A stretch of 64,000 nt of DNA from Thermanaerothrix solaris (GTDB lineage Bacteria > Chloroflexota > Anaerolineae > Anaerolineales > Anaerolineaceae), in assembly GCF_032334255.1 (NCBI RefSeq), contig NZ_JAUHMF010000010.1, forward strand, positions 25,876 to 89,875, given 5' to 3'. The position numbers were made by a program, and so were the translations under genes. The notes below the pieces were generated by a model that was not told the DNA's origin, made no database searches, and saw nothing but the letters and a program-made list of their open reading frames with translations. Of the stretch, positions 48,213 through 54,874 are shown piece by piece. Numbering within the stretch: position 1 is the first letter of the stretch; the number at the start of each line of letters is the position of its first letter.

Positions 48213-48890
48213 CTAAACCTCAACCGGCATCAGAGCGCCTCTTGGTGTAGCAAACACTGCTTCACCCTCTCTCTGACGCAGCACCAACCCAAATCGCCCG
48301 TCCCATCCCTTGACCGGACGGCGGGTCAGGGTGCTGCTGTCTACCGCCGCCAGGGCCTGGACGCCAACACCCGCGCCGCGCTCAAGCACAAACTCCAACG
48401 CCCAGTGCGCCTCGACATCGGCTTTCAGCACCTGCGCCAGGTCGTCCAGGATCAGCACCTGCACGGCCCCCCGATTCTGCCCGTGCTGCCGGCGATCCAC
48501 CAGGTCGGCCAGACGCCGGAGCGTCTGCTCCAACGTGCGCTCATACGGGCTGACCACCGTGGTGCTCCCGTATTCCCCTGGGCGCTCTCGCGCCGTGACC
48601 CAGGTGAGTTCCACCAGGTGGCGGGTATTGTTTTGTGCTAGCGAGACCCGCGCCGCATCCAGCACCTGCCAGGGCAAAATCAGCCCTTCGCCGATGACCA
48701 GGAGATTTTTGCCTCCCTGAGCATCCCAGAGAATGGGGACACAATCTGTACCCACGCCGAGCACAGCGGTTGCATGAGTGAGTACCGGGATGGTATTGAG
48801 AACCCGGTTGAGGCTGATGGCGGGCGGCAGGACAGAGTATTCTTGTTCCAGGTTGCGAGCGACGATCTCTACGGGAACGCCTTGAGTCAT
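48213..48890 (-). CDS. FtsK/SpoIIIE-like protein with degenerate P-loop
   Basis: A 225-residue protein from the ATG at 48890 (GGAGG four bases upstream). The layout is that of an FtsK-type ATPase core: GVGTDCVPILWDAQGGKNLL precedes the P-loop position, but the sequence there reads VIGEGLILPWQV instead of a GxxGxGK(S/T); the Walker B region is intact-looking (VQVLILDDLAQVL). It should therefore not hydrolyse ATP. It is the first gene after the attenuator leader (48904-49086), so its expression is what that leader controls directly. Possibly a structural subunit or regulator. Confidence 0.55.
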   Translation of the reverse strand: MTQGVPVEIVARNLEQEYSVLPPAISLNRVLNTIPVLTHATAVLGVGTDCVPILWDAQGGKNLLVIGEGLILPWQVLDAARVSLAQNNTRHLVELTWVTARERPGEYGSTTVVSPYERTLEQTLRRLADLVDRRQHGQNRGAVQVLILDDLAQVLKADVEAHWALEFVLERGAGVGVQALAAVDSSTLTRRPVKGWDGRFGLVLRQREGEAVFATPRGALMPVEV

Positions 48891-48903
48891 GTGTCCTCCA
48901 GAG

Positions 48904-48940
48904 AAAACAAAAAAACCCAACCGACTTGACGCTCGTTGGG
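48904..48940 (-). terminator. Intrinsic terminator/attenuator before the 48890 gene
   Basis: On the minus strand CCCAAC (48940-48935), 13 bases, GTTGGG (48921-48916), then TTTTTTTGTTTT (48915-48904). The stem ends only 26 bases before the ATG and no promoter fits between them, so this terminator must be bypassed for the gene to be read. Its 5' arm can pair instead with upstream leader sequence (48966-48976), an antiterminator. Confidence 0.8.
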
Positions 48941-48954
48941 GGACACTCTATAAT
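48926..48954 (+). promoter_or_regulatory. Strong plus-strand promoter of the countertranscript RNA
   Basis: TTGACG (48926-48931), exactly 17 bases, TATAAT (48949-48954): near-consensus sigma-70. No plus-strand gene follows before a terminator, so the product is a short RNA antisense to the leader of the 48890 gene. Confidence 0.8.
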
Positions 48955-48960
48955 ACCAAT

Positions 48961-49024
48961 TGCAAGTGTCACCCCACTTGCCCCATTCCTCCCGGAAGGT
49001 CGCGCTTCCGGGAGGAATTCTTTT
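48961..49024 (+). ncRNA. Countertranscript (antisense) RNA of about 64 nt
   Basis: Starts about seven bases after the TATAAT. It folds into a small hairpin (GCAAGTG 48962-48968 with CACTTGC 48975-48981, loop TCACCC) and ends in a 14-bp terminator hairpin (48985-48998 with 49005-49018) followed by TTCTTTT. It lies opposite the leader of the minus-strand operon. The leader has the complementary hairpin, loop GGGTGA, fit for a kissing contact. The layout is that of pT181/pIP501-type copy-control RNAs. Ends are estimated. Confidence 0.72.
49005..49024 (+). terminator. Terminator of the countertranscript RNA
   Basis: The 3' arm of the hairpin (CTTCCGGGAGGAA, 49005-49017) and the T-rich tail TTCTTTT. 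The 5' arm is 48986-48998. A strong plus-strand intrinsic terminator with no gene before it other than the short RNA. Confidence 0.7.
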
Positions 49025-49057
49025 AGCGGGACAGGTTGACAAGGTTCACTGATGTTT

Positions 49058-49086
49058 AGGATAGCACGGCGTATTTATTTTGTCAA
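49058..49086 (-). promoter_or_regulatory. Leader promoter of the attenuated operon
   Basis: Minus strand TTGACA (49086-49081), 17 bases, TATCCT (49063-49058). Transcription would start near 49051, giving a leader of about 160 bases before the ATG at 48890, fully complementary to the plus-strand RNA. A nine-base inverted repeat (49034-49042 and 49080-49088) flanks the start site and covers the -35 element, a possible repressor site. Confidence 0.65.
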
Positions 49087-49092
49087 CCGCCT

Positions 49093-49602
49093 CTAGGAGC
49101 GATTCTTGGGTTTTGGGGACACGATGGGGTTGCCCTTAGCGTCGAAGACGCGAATCTTTTTGCCCCCTGCCTCGCGTCGCCGCTCATAGAAGTACGCCGC
49201 GCGCTCTCTGACTTCATTGTCGTCGAGGATAAACATCTGTCCCTGGCGGCGAATTACGTGGATGACGCCTGCTTGGATCCACTTCAGCAAAACGGTCTTG
49301 GGGAGGGCGTATTTTTCGGCAGCGTCGGCAAGAGTAATCTCATTGGGTTTGAGTAACTGTACCGGGATGCCGTTTTTCCAGATCTCCTCACTGCTCAAGC
49401 CTAGTTTATCGGCCCAGAAAATGCGTCTTCCGTCAACCGAAACCCGGACCTGGCCGAAAAACGCGTCATCACGGAGCACCTCAAAGCCTTTAGTATTCAG
49501 TAGAATCGTGCAGTCATAAACCCTGGAAATGCCGTTTTCAAACTCGACCAGGATTTTCTTGTCTTCAAGCGGGGTGACCGAAGCGATTCTAGGTATGGGC
49601 AT
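49093..49602 (-). CDS. DUF2442-type protein with C-terminal helix-turn-helix
   Basis: A 169-residue protein from the ATG at 49602. Residues 1-85 match the DUF2442 pattern (PRIASVTPLEDKKILVEFEN then RVYDCTILLNT ... FWADKLGLSSEEIW); residues about 90-140 form a MerR/excisionase-like helix-turn-helix (ITLADAAEKYALPKTVLLKW, GVIHVIRRQGQMFILDDNEV), followed by a basic tail. DUF2442 proteins are often paired with toxins as antitoxins, but no toxin is seen beside it. It ends just before the leader promoter at 49086. Regulatory role inferred. Confidence 0.7.
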   Translation of the reverse strand: MPIPRIASVTPLEDKKILVEFENGISRVYDCTILLNTKGFEVLRDDAFFGQVRVSVDGRRIFWADKLGLSSEEIWKNGIPVQLLKPNEITLADAAEKYALPKTVLLKWIQAGVIHVIRRQGQMFILDDNEVRERAAYFYERRREAGGKKIRVFDAKGNPIVSPKPKNRS

Positions 49603-49698
49603 GTTTATTTCCGGGGTATATCGTGTGGATGCTTTGATTATAGCCCCCTTAGTGAACTGTCGCCTATAAAAACCGAGGAAAAACGGCAATGTGGATGC

Positions 49699-49722
49699 TA
49701 TAATATATACGTAACATATTAT
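49699..49722 (+). promoter_or_regulatory. Plus-strand promoter -10 with dyad for the 49741 operon
   Basis: TATAAT (49699-49704) lies within a dyad ATAATAT...ATATTAT (49700-49706 and 49716-49722). The -35 side is poor. The dyad is a probable operator for the RHH protein encoded at 50055-50291. Confidence 0.45.
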
Positions 49723-49740
49723 CCTTGGAGGCAAAAAGAA

Positions 49741-50058
49741 ATGCCCGATCTTCCTGCTCGTTCCAGTCCTCCGCGTCTCGGAACTTTTATTTTTATTGGC
49801 TCAGGGATCAATAAGTGGACGGCACGTGAACTTGCGCGTTCTCATCCCTTATATCACCTACCGATAACACTTCATCCCCCGGTAACCGGTCGGGATGATC
49901 ATGGCAATCCGGTACCTGTTAACACTCTTGGCCGGTGGCTGTTCGGCGTGCCCGGCTATGCCGGCAATGCCGTTTTTGAGAACGACGGCGTTTGCTTGCC
50001 ACCGGAGGCCCCTGAGGAAGCCCATCAACTGTTTCGAGAATTGGGAGGAGGAAAATGA
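49741..50058 (+). CDS. Hypothetical protein, 105 aa (first gene of an RHH pair)
   Basis: A plus-strand gene with GGAGG 11 bases upstream. Small beta-rich protein (LGTFIFIGSGINKWTARELA then HPLYHLPITLHPPVTGRDDH...). No recognised domain. Its last codon overlaps the RHH start (ATGA). A small protein followed by an RHH protein resembles toxin-antitoxin or plasmid control pairs, but nothing in the sequence proves a toxin. Confidence 0.6.
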   Translation: MPDLPARSSPPRLGTFIFIGSGINKWTARELARSHPLYHLPITLHPPVTGRDDHGNPVPVNTLGRWLFGVPGYAGNAVFENDGVCLPPEAPEEAHQLFRELGGGK

Positions 50059-50291
50059 TGCCTTCACAAAAAATCTTTTCCACAACCCTGGTGGTCAACA
50101 TTCCCGAAGAGACCCAGGAACGCATTGAGAAATTGATGAAAATGACAGGAAAACCCAAAAGCGACGTTGCGCGCTGGGTGCTTGATGTGGGCCTGGACGT
50201 GATCTTTCGGGCCATTGATGAGGGTGAGATCAATCCCAAGACCGGTCTCCCTATGGCCGAAATTCGCATCCGTGGCTCATTGGGTCGCTAA
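50055..50291 (+). CDS. Ribbon-helix-helix protein (CopG-like)
   Basis: A 78-residue protein. The ATG at 50055 (GGAGG three bases upstream) or the next codon, 50058, is the start. A beta strand (STTLVVNIPEE) and two helices (TQERIEKLMKMTGKPKSDVA, RWVLDVGLDVIFRAIDE) give a CopG/MetJ RHH fold with the conserved Gly-Lys-Pro-Lys turn. It likely dimerises on the dyad at 49699-49722. Could repress its own operon and act as antitoxin or copy-control protein. Confidence 0.75.
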   Translation: MMPSQKIFSTTLVVNIPEETQERIEKLMKMTGKPKSDVARWVLDVGLDVIFRAIDEGEINPKTGLPMAEIRIRGSLGR

Positions 50292-50313
50292 CACTTGTTG
50301 GGGGCTGGTTAAA

Positions 50314-50343
50314 TAAAAAAAGCCCCTGATACACTCAGGGGCT
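50314..50343 (-). terminator. Intrinsic terminator after ssb
   Basis: Stem AGCCCCTGA (50343-50335 on the minus strand; complement 50329-50321), five-base loop, then seven T residues. The upstream arm contains the ssb stop codon. It ends the right-hand operon at its left side; the plus-strand module converges on it. Confidence 0.85.
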
Positions 50344-50649
50344 GTCCTCAACTTCTGGTTCTGGCTTCCGGCCCAGCAAGGTAATTTCCGTTGCTGAGAT
50401 CGAAATGTACGGGGTCCCGTCACTTCTGGTGCGAGGGTGAGGGACCCCAGACACGTAGATAAGCCGCCCCGGGACAATATAGGGTTTGAGGTTTTCGAAG
50501 CCGTAGACAAAGATCTCAAACCACTGGGCGTCCTCTTTATTGATATTTACAGCAACGGAAAAGTTGTAACCCTTCTTCCCCGATGGAGCAGTGAATTCTT
50601 TCGGCAACCGTCCTACGTTGCCGACGACGGTGATGCTGGCAATTGTCAT
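50335..50649 (-). CDS. ssb: Single-stranded DNA-binding protein
   Basis: A 104-residue OB-fold protein: ITVVGNVGRLPKEF, NFSVAVNI, WFEIFVYGFENLKPYIVPGR, LIYVSGVPHPRTRSDGTPYI, ISATEITLLG, all in the order of bacterial SSB; the acidic tip (EVEDSP) may serve partner contacts although it is short and lacks DIPF. Small for SSB (usual length about 150-180). Plasmid-encoded SSBs coat single strands during transfer or replication. Last gene of the right operon. Confidence 0.85.
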   Translation of the reverse strand: MTIASITVVGNVGRLPKEFTAPSGKKGYNFSVAVNINKEDAQWFEIFVYGFENLKPYIVPGRLIYVSGVPHPRTRSDGTPYISISATEITLLGRKPEPEVEDSP

Positions 50650-50650
50650 G

Positions 50651-50842
50651 CTAGCATCCCAACGGAGTTAGGGGAAAGGGAGGGGTAATGAATACCTTGT
50701 GGACCGGATCGTAATAGGCACAATATAACGATTTTCCTCGCGGGAGTTTCATCAGAATCTCCCAGGTGTAGGCTTTTATCCGGGAGATTTTGATCACGAT
50801 AAAGGTTGTGTTTCCGAATATCACCTTAATCCCGGTTGTCAT
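50651..50842 (-). CDS. Small hypothetical protein, 63 aa
   Basis: The ATG at 50842 has GGAGG upstream and lies within the end of dnaN. The product (MTTGIKVIFGNTTFIVIKIS then KAYTWEILMKLPRGKSLYCA...) is a small beta-rich protein. It ends one base before ssb. No family recognised. Confidence 0.55.
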   Translation of the reverse strand: MTTGIKVIFGNTTFIVIKISRIKAYTWEILMKLPRGKSLYCAYYDPVHKVFITPPFPLTPLGC

Positions 50843-51956
50843 CTTCCTCTCCTCCTTTCGAAATGGGAGTGAGAGGCATGAGAGCATGCCGAAATGCCCC
50901 GCTGCGGATTAGCACGGGGGCATTGGGCGAAGACAGCTCGATAGTAACGATTGGACCGTTCACGGCTTTCAATGCCTCGATGATAAATTTTGGGTTGAAA
51001 GCGATTTTAATTGGTTGCCCGTTGACCTGTGCCGGGACATCCGTTTCGGCCGATCCGCTTTGTTTAGATCGGCCGCTGACGTTGACTTTGTCAACGGCGA
51101 TGTCAAAGACAATATGCCGTGACACATTTTCTTCCCTTATAATAATGTCTGCCCGGAGGCAAGCCTCCAGAAGCGGGTCGGTTTCGACGACCACCACGGT
51201 TGACGAATTCAGGTTATCCAGGACGGCTTTGTAGTCCGGAAATCTTCCGTCCACACATGACATAGAGAACGTCATGGCGTGGTTCTTGAACATGACTTGA
51301 TTATTCGAGGTTGTGCACATAGACACCTCGCTGTCCAACAATAACAATTTCGCAAGTTCCCGAAGGCCGGTAGAGGGGAGAATAAAGCTTTTACCTTCAG
51401 AGAGTTTTGCCGTGCTTTGGACCACCGAGAGCCGGAATCCGTCGGTGGCCACAAAAGTGGCGTGGTCATTGACGGATTCAACAAGAACACCTTCCAACGT
51501 GGGGCGCAGGCCGTTCTTTTCGGCCGCAAAGGTAGTTTGAAGCAATGCCCTCTTTAACTCAGCGGCCTCAAATGAGGTCATAGTTTCAATGGCTTCGGGC
51601 AAGGGAGGAAACTCGTCGGCAGGAATTCCCCTGATTTCGGCCTTGCTTTCCGAGTCCTCCACAACCAGGACTCGATTGTTGAGGGCGTGCAGGTGGACTT
51701 TATCGCCGTTAATGACTTTTAGAAGATCGGTGATGACGTTTTCAGGGATGGTAATTTTTCCGGTCTCGGCGACCTCCGCCGAAACTTGGTAGGTAGCGGT
51801 GGTTTCAAGATCGCTTGCCGCGACGAGCAGTTTGCCATCGTTATCGGCGGAAAGAAGAATGTTCCCAAGGATAGGAAGGTACCCCTTGGGATTCGCGGCG
51901 CGAGCGACTATGCTAAGCGCTTTTGTTAATTCGCTCCTGTTTACGGTGAGATTCAT
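50826..51956 (-). CDS. dnaN: DNA polymerase III beta subunit (sliding clamp)
   Basis: A 376-residue protein of the standard clamp length with three repeated beta-alpha-beta domains: N-terminal domain to about 120, middle (TLEGVLVESVNDHATFVATD) and C-terminal ending in a hydrophobic face (ALMPLTPI). The ATG at 51956 has GGAGG upstream. Clamps tether polymerases to DNA. Being encoded on this element, not at a chromosomal dnaA-dnaN locus, it probably supports the element's own replication. A perfect hairpin (51991-52020) lies before it. Confidence 0.93.
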   Translation of the reverse strand: MNLTVNRSELTKALSIVARAANPKGYLPILGNILLSADNDGKLLVAASDLETTATYQVSAEVAETGKITIPENVITDLLKVINGDKVHLHALNNRVLVVEDSESKAEIRGIPADEFPPLPEAIETMTSFEAAELKRALLQTTFAAEKNGLRPTLEGVLVESVNDHATFVATDGFRLSVVQSTAKLSEGKSFILPSTGLRELAKLLLLDSEVSMCTTSNNQVMFKNHAMTFSMSCVDGRFPDYKAVLDNLNSSTVVVVETDPLLEACLRADIIIREENVSRHIVFDIAVDKVNVSGRSKQSGSAETDVPAQVNGQPIKIAFNPKFIIEALKAVNGPIVTIELSSPNAPVLIRSGAFRHALMPLTPISKGGEEDDNRD

Positions 51957-51990
51957 AGTTGTCCTCCTTTCTTTGGTGATAGGGAAATCA

Positions 51991-52020
51991 GTCCCGCCCC
52001 GGAAGGTAACGGGGCGGGAC
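51991..52020. repeat. Perfect 11-bp hairpin upstream of dnaN
   Basis: GTCCCGCCCCG (51991-52001) pairs with 52010-52020, loop of eight bases. It sits between the 52031 gene and the dnaN ribosome site; no T-tract follows on the minus strand. Probably an mRNA stability or processing element. Confidence 0.5.
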
Positions 52021-52030
52021 CAGGTCGGTT

Positions 52031-52774
52031 TTAGTTGGAGAGGGCTGCAAAGATTTCGGTGAGATCCTGGCTCTCGTAATTTTCGAATCGGGCAAAGATG
52101 CCTGTATCACAAACTACCAGGACCCCGCCAGGCTCAATGTGACCATTGTAGTTTGCGATGATGTAGCCTTGATCTGGCGGTATGTCTAAACGTTCAATAT
52201 TCTTGTTGTAGAGGTGCTCATCTGGATCGATGAAACCAACCCGTGCGTATTCGATTTCGACCGCCGAAACGCCGGGAAGGGCATGATCCGTCATGAGTTT
52301 TTTCCAGAGGTTGATCTCCGGAATATCCGCCTTATTGATGTTAATGGCGAGATACCCCTCGCCAAACGCCGGTGCCATGCCGTATTGTTCGGCCGGCACC
52401 ACAATGTTCAGCACTTGCGACCGATCCTCCCAGGGGTTAAAGCAGTGGGAGAATTCGAGGAGAGAGTAAAACATTTCGGTGATCTGATCCGCTTTGCGGA
52501 GGATCGGATAAGGCAAGTGGTTTTCGATGTCCTCAGGGGAGACATCGAGAGCGCTGTTATGAAGACCGCCTCCGAAATACTCGATCTCACGGCCAAGTTT
52601 TTCTTTGAGAAACAATCGAACTTTCTCAACGAGCGGGGAGATCGGGCTGTCGGAGTCGTTGAATCCATACTTGCTGGTGGCATTCTCGGCAAAGATGCTT
52701 GATGCCACGATGCCGATTCCATCACAGCGCCAGCATGTCTCGCTATTTCCATTACAAACGGGACATTTCTCCAT
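52031..52774 (-). CDS. Zinc-ribbon protein of unknown function, 247 aa
   Basis: Starts at the ATG at 52774 (GGAGG upstream). The N-terminus is a zinc ribbon, CPVCNGNSETCWRCDG, of the kind in DnaJ and phage proteins. The rest (FLKEKLGREIEYFGGGLHN..., LNIVVPAEQYGMAPAFGEGY) is an uncharacterised alpha/beta domain. Position before dnaN suggests a role in replication of the element. Confidence 0.6.
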   Translation of the reverse strand: MEKCPVCNGNSETCWRCDGIGIVASSIFAENATSKYGFNDSDSPISPLVEKVRLFLKEKLGREIEYFGGGLHNSALDVSPEDIENHLPYPILRKADQITEMFYSLLEFSHCFNPWEDRSQVLNIVVPAEQYGMAPAFGEGYLAININKADIPEINLWKKLMTDHALPGVSAVEIEYARVGFIDPDEHLYNKNIERLDIPPDQGYIIANYNGHIEPGGVLVVCDTGIFARFENYESQDLTEIFAALSN

Positions 52775-52787
52775 AGCAACCTCCTTT

Positions 52788-53207
52788 CTAGTGAATCAAT
52801 TTCTGGATTTCCCCCCAGGAGACCGGGTTTTTGTAGCCCGTTCGACGGAGATAGTCGATAACTTCCTGGAGGGTCTTAGCGGTTTCTTTTGGGAATGCAG
52901 TTACATTCCCTTTATCTGACCCAAAGATCAGGACGAAGAATTTTTTCTCAGCCTGACATGCGATTGCTATGCGCCCATCTGATCGTCTGAGGCCGACCAA
53001 CATGGAAGCGTTGACGGCCTTGCGGGCACAGTCGAGGGCATCGAATGCGTCGCCGCCGTGCTTTTGTACGGCGTGGTCCGAAAGCGACACTGCCTTAACT
53101 GCGTTGGCGACGTCGCCGATATACGGCAATGAGAAGGCGAGGGCAAGGGCGGCGGAGAGGAACAAGAGAAAGAAGAAGGTCGTGGAAAGGGTTGCGGTTC
53201 GAGTCAT
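52788..53207 (-). CDS. Secreted or membrane-anchored small protein, 139 aa
   Basis: Start taken at the ATG at 53207, which begins a signal or anchor segment (TTFFFLLFLSAALALAFSLP). The best Shine-Dalgarno (AAAGGAGGAG, 53242-53251) is 35 bases upstream, separated by a hairpin (53218-53241) that, when folded, would bring it to about ten bases from the ATG. The extracytoplasmic or cytoplasmic rest contains KKFFVLIFGSDKGNVTAF and a helical C-terminus. No family recognised. Confidence 0.6.
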   Translation of the reverse strand: MTRTATLSTTFFFLLFLSAALALAFSLPYIGDVANAVKAVSLSDHAVQKHGGDAFDALDCARKAVNASMLVGLRRSDGRIAIACQAEKKFFVLIFGSDKGNVTAFPKETAKTLQEVIDYLRRTGYKNPVSWGEIQKLIH

Positions 53208-53217
53208 AGAAAAATTT

Positions 53218-53241
53218 GCGGCGGGGGTCGATCCCCGCCGC
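53218..53241 (-). promoter_or_regulatory. Hairpin between Shine-Dalgarno and start of the 53207 gene
   Basis: GCGGCGGGG (53218-53226) pairs with CCCCGCCGC (53233-53241), loop of six. It lies precisely between the ribosome site and the start codon. Could control translation or, with the following T-rich bases (AAATTTTTC), act as a terminator. Confidence 0.5.
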
Positions 53242-53271
53242 TCCTCCTTTCTAGTCTGGTCTGGTCTGGCC

Positions 53272-53913
53272 CTAGTCGTAGAGAAAGGACAGATCATGCC
53301 CCTTGCCGGCCAAATAGTGTTCAATGGCAAGGGGCATGATCTCTTCGTCGTTCCGGGCATTGATCCCGGCCAGTAGATCCTCGTTCCGGGTCACTGCGTA
53401 CAGAACACGCAGCGCCGGACGATGAACCGAGACGGGCAAAAGCGCCAGGGCAAAAAGCCACCAGGCGCCCTTAAAGAGATTAATAACCTTGTCCATTTTT
53501 CCTCCTTCTTTTAGTTGGCGTTTTGGTTGGCGATAGAGCCGTATTAATTCAGAAATGTCCCCGGATTCGGAATTTTCATAGGCGGTCACGATTTTTTTGG
53601 TGGACACCAAAATATAGCCGGTTGGATAGAGGCCCTCAGAGAGGCCAAAAAGGTCGCCATCGATCATAATGTACTCAAGGATGCCGTTTCGGAGGGCATG
53701 TTCTTTTTTGCCGGTCTCAGGGTCCACATCGAGATAATCAAGGGGGTATACATTCGCAGCGACGCCTAAGTAATGGACAGATTCCGGCATCCTTTGGAGA
53801 GATTCTTGCAAGGAAAGAATCTCTCGTGCTTTTTGAATGTCGAGGGAGATCACATGTGCGCTTAAGTCCCCATAGGCGGGGACAATGATTGTTTTTACTT
53901 TGTTCCACTTCAT
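53272..53913 (-). CDS. Hypothetical protein with possible internal start, 213 aa
   Basis: Continuous frame from the ATG at 53913, whose start overlaps the stop of a short upstream frame (ATGA). Residues 1-138 are a soluble alpha/beta region; from Met140 (ATG at 53496, GGAGG four bases upstream) comes a 74-residue segment with one membrane span (AWWLFALALLPVSV). A strong in-frame ribosome site inside a gene means two products may be made, a long and a short form. No domain recognised. Confidence 0.6.
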   Translation of the reverse strand: MKWNKVKTIIVPAYGDLSAHVISLDIQKAREILSLQESLQRMPESVHYLGVAANVYPLDYLDVDPETGKKEHALRNGILEYIMIDGDLFGLSEGLYPTGYILVSTKKIVTAYENSESGDISELIRLYRQPKRQLKEGGKMDKVINLFKGAWWLFALALLPVSVHRPALRVLYAVTRNEDLLAGINARNDEEIMPLAIEHYLAGKGHDLSFLYD

Positions 53914-54008
53914 AGGTTGTCTTTTAACTCCTTGATTATCTTCGCGACGAGAGAGATGTCTTCGGATAGTTGCGCTCCTTTCTGCCGAATGACTTCGGCG
54001 AAGTAGAG
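53910..54008 (-). pseudogene. Open frame without start codon, possible gene remnant
   Basis: A frame of 32 codons (LYFAEVIRQKGAQLSEDISL...) ends with a TGA that overlaps the ATG of the 53913 gene, as real coupled genes here do, but begins after an in-frame TAA (54009-54011) and has no ATG, GTG or TTG. It may be the tail of a decayed gene. Weak evidence. Confidence 0.3.
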
Positions 54009-54040
54009 TTAAACGATCGCCAAGTCATTGTTTCAAGCAA

Positions 54041-54089
54041 GACAAGCCTACCCGAGAAACTGCCGGGCAGGGCTTGTCCTGCCCGGCAG
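54041..54089 (-). promoter_or_regulatory. Two mutually exclusive hairpins in the gap after the Rad52-like gene
   Basis: Stem A: 54060-54071 with 54078-54089 (12 bp, CTGCCGGGCAGG). Stem B: GACAAGCC (54041-54048) with GGCTTGTC (54071-54078). Both use 54071-54078, so the RNA can adopt only one; this is how riboswitches and attenuators are built. Lies downstream of 54120-54854 and upstream of the 53913 gene. Confidence 0.45.
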
Positions 54090-54119
54090 AGTTGGGTGTG
54101 CACGAAGGTGAAGGTAAGG

Positions 54120-54854
54120 TTAGGAGAGTTTGAGGGAGACAAACTTTTGGACGGCGGACTGGAGGCTTTTCTGCTCGTCCGTCTTCGGCACAAAACCCTT
54201 TCCGTCAAGGTTTGCAAGCCATTTGAGGTAATTGACCCCCTCCTGGCCGCTTTCCCAGACCGCTTCAAGGGACTTCCCTTGAAACTTTCCGCTTTTGAGA
54301 ACCAACCCCCCTTCAGGCGCTGGGGCAACGGGTTGGGTTTGCTGGGCTTGACGAGCAGATTTTCCATTGTTCTTGTCGGCTTGGCGGGCCAGCCGCTCAG
54401 CCTCGGGCAGGGCCCAATCCGGCAGTTCGGGTGCGCCGATGATGGCGCGACGCTTTTCGTCGTAATCGCACCACACCTGAGGCAGGCGGTACAGGTAGCG
54501 CCCAAGGCCGAAATCGGAGCACACCCGCTTGAACCCCTGGGCATAGGCCGCGGTGAAAGCGTTCTCGTCGTCCAGAGAAGCCTCGCCCACGTTGACGCGG
54601 GTAACCCCGGCGATGGTCAAGGAGACAACGGCCGCCACCTTCTTCTCGGTCATCATAAACTGCACCGAAGAAATCCAGTCCGGGCACACGAGGTCCAGGC
54701 GGTCTTGATAGGACCGCATATCCACGTAGGCTGCGGCCAGGGCGCGTTTCTTATCTGCGCTCAGGGCCTGCGGTTTCCACTCGATCTCCCCTTCTGAGAA
54801 GGGGGTTGATAGGGATTCAAGAATGGATTCGAACGAGTTTTGGTTTTGGGTCAT
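54120..54854 (-). CDS. Rad52/Rad22-type annealing protein
   Basis: A 244-residue protein of the Rad52-like annealing class: AAYVDMRSYQDRLDLVCPDW, VVSLTIAGVTRVNVGEASLD, and AAYAQGFKRVCSDFGLGRYL, LYRLPQVWCDYDEKRRAIIG, the diagnostic FGLGRYLY core. The C-terminal segment (SGKFQGKSLEAVWESGQEGV, NYLKWLAN) resembles the domain at the end of exodeoxyribonuclease X-like proteins. It pairs complementary single strands in recombination. With SSB and DnaN it forms a recombination module, useful for circularisation or plasmid repair. Confidence 0.85.
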   Translation of the reverse strand: MTQNQNSFESILESLSTPFSEGEIEWKPQALSADKKRALAAAYVDMRSYQDRLDLVCPDWISSVQFMMTEKKVAAVVSLTIAGVTRVNVGEASLDDENAFTAAYAQGFKRVCSDFGLGRYLYRLPQVWCDYDEKRRAIIGAPELPDWALPEAERLARQADKNNGKSARQAQQTQPVAPAPEGGLVLKSGKFQGKSLEAVWESGQEGVNYLKWLANLDGKGFVPKTDEQKSLQSAVQKFVSLKLS

Positions 54855-54874
54855 GACTGAGTTCCTCCTTTCTG

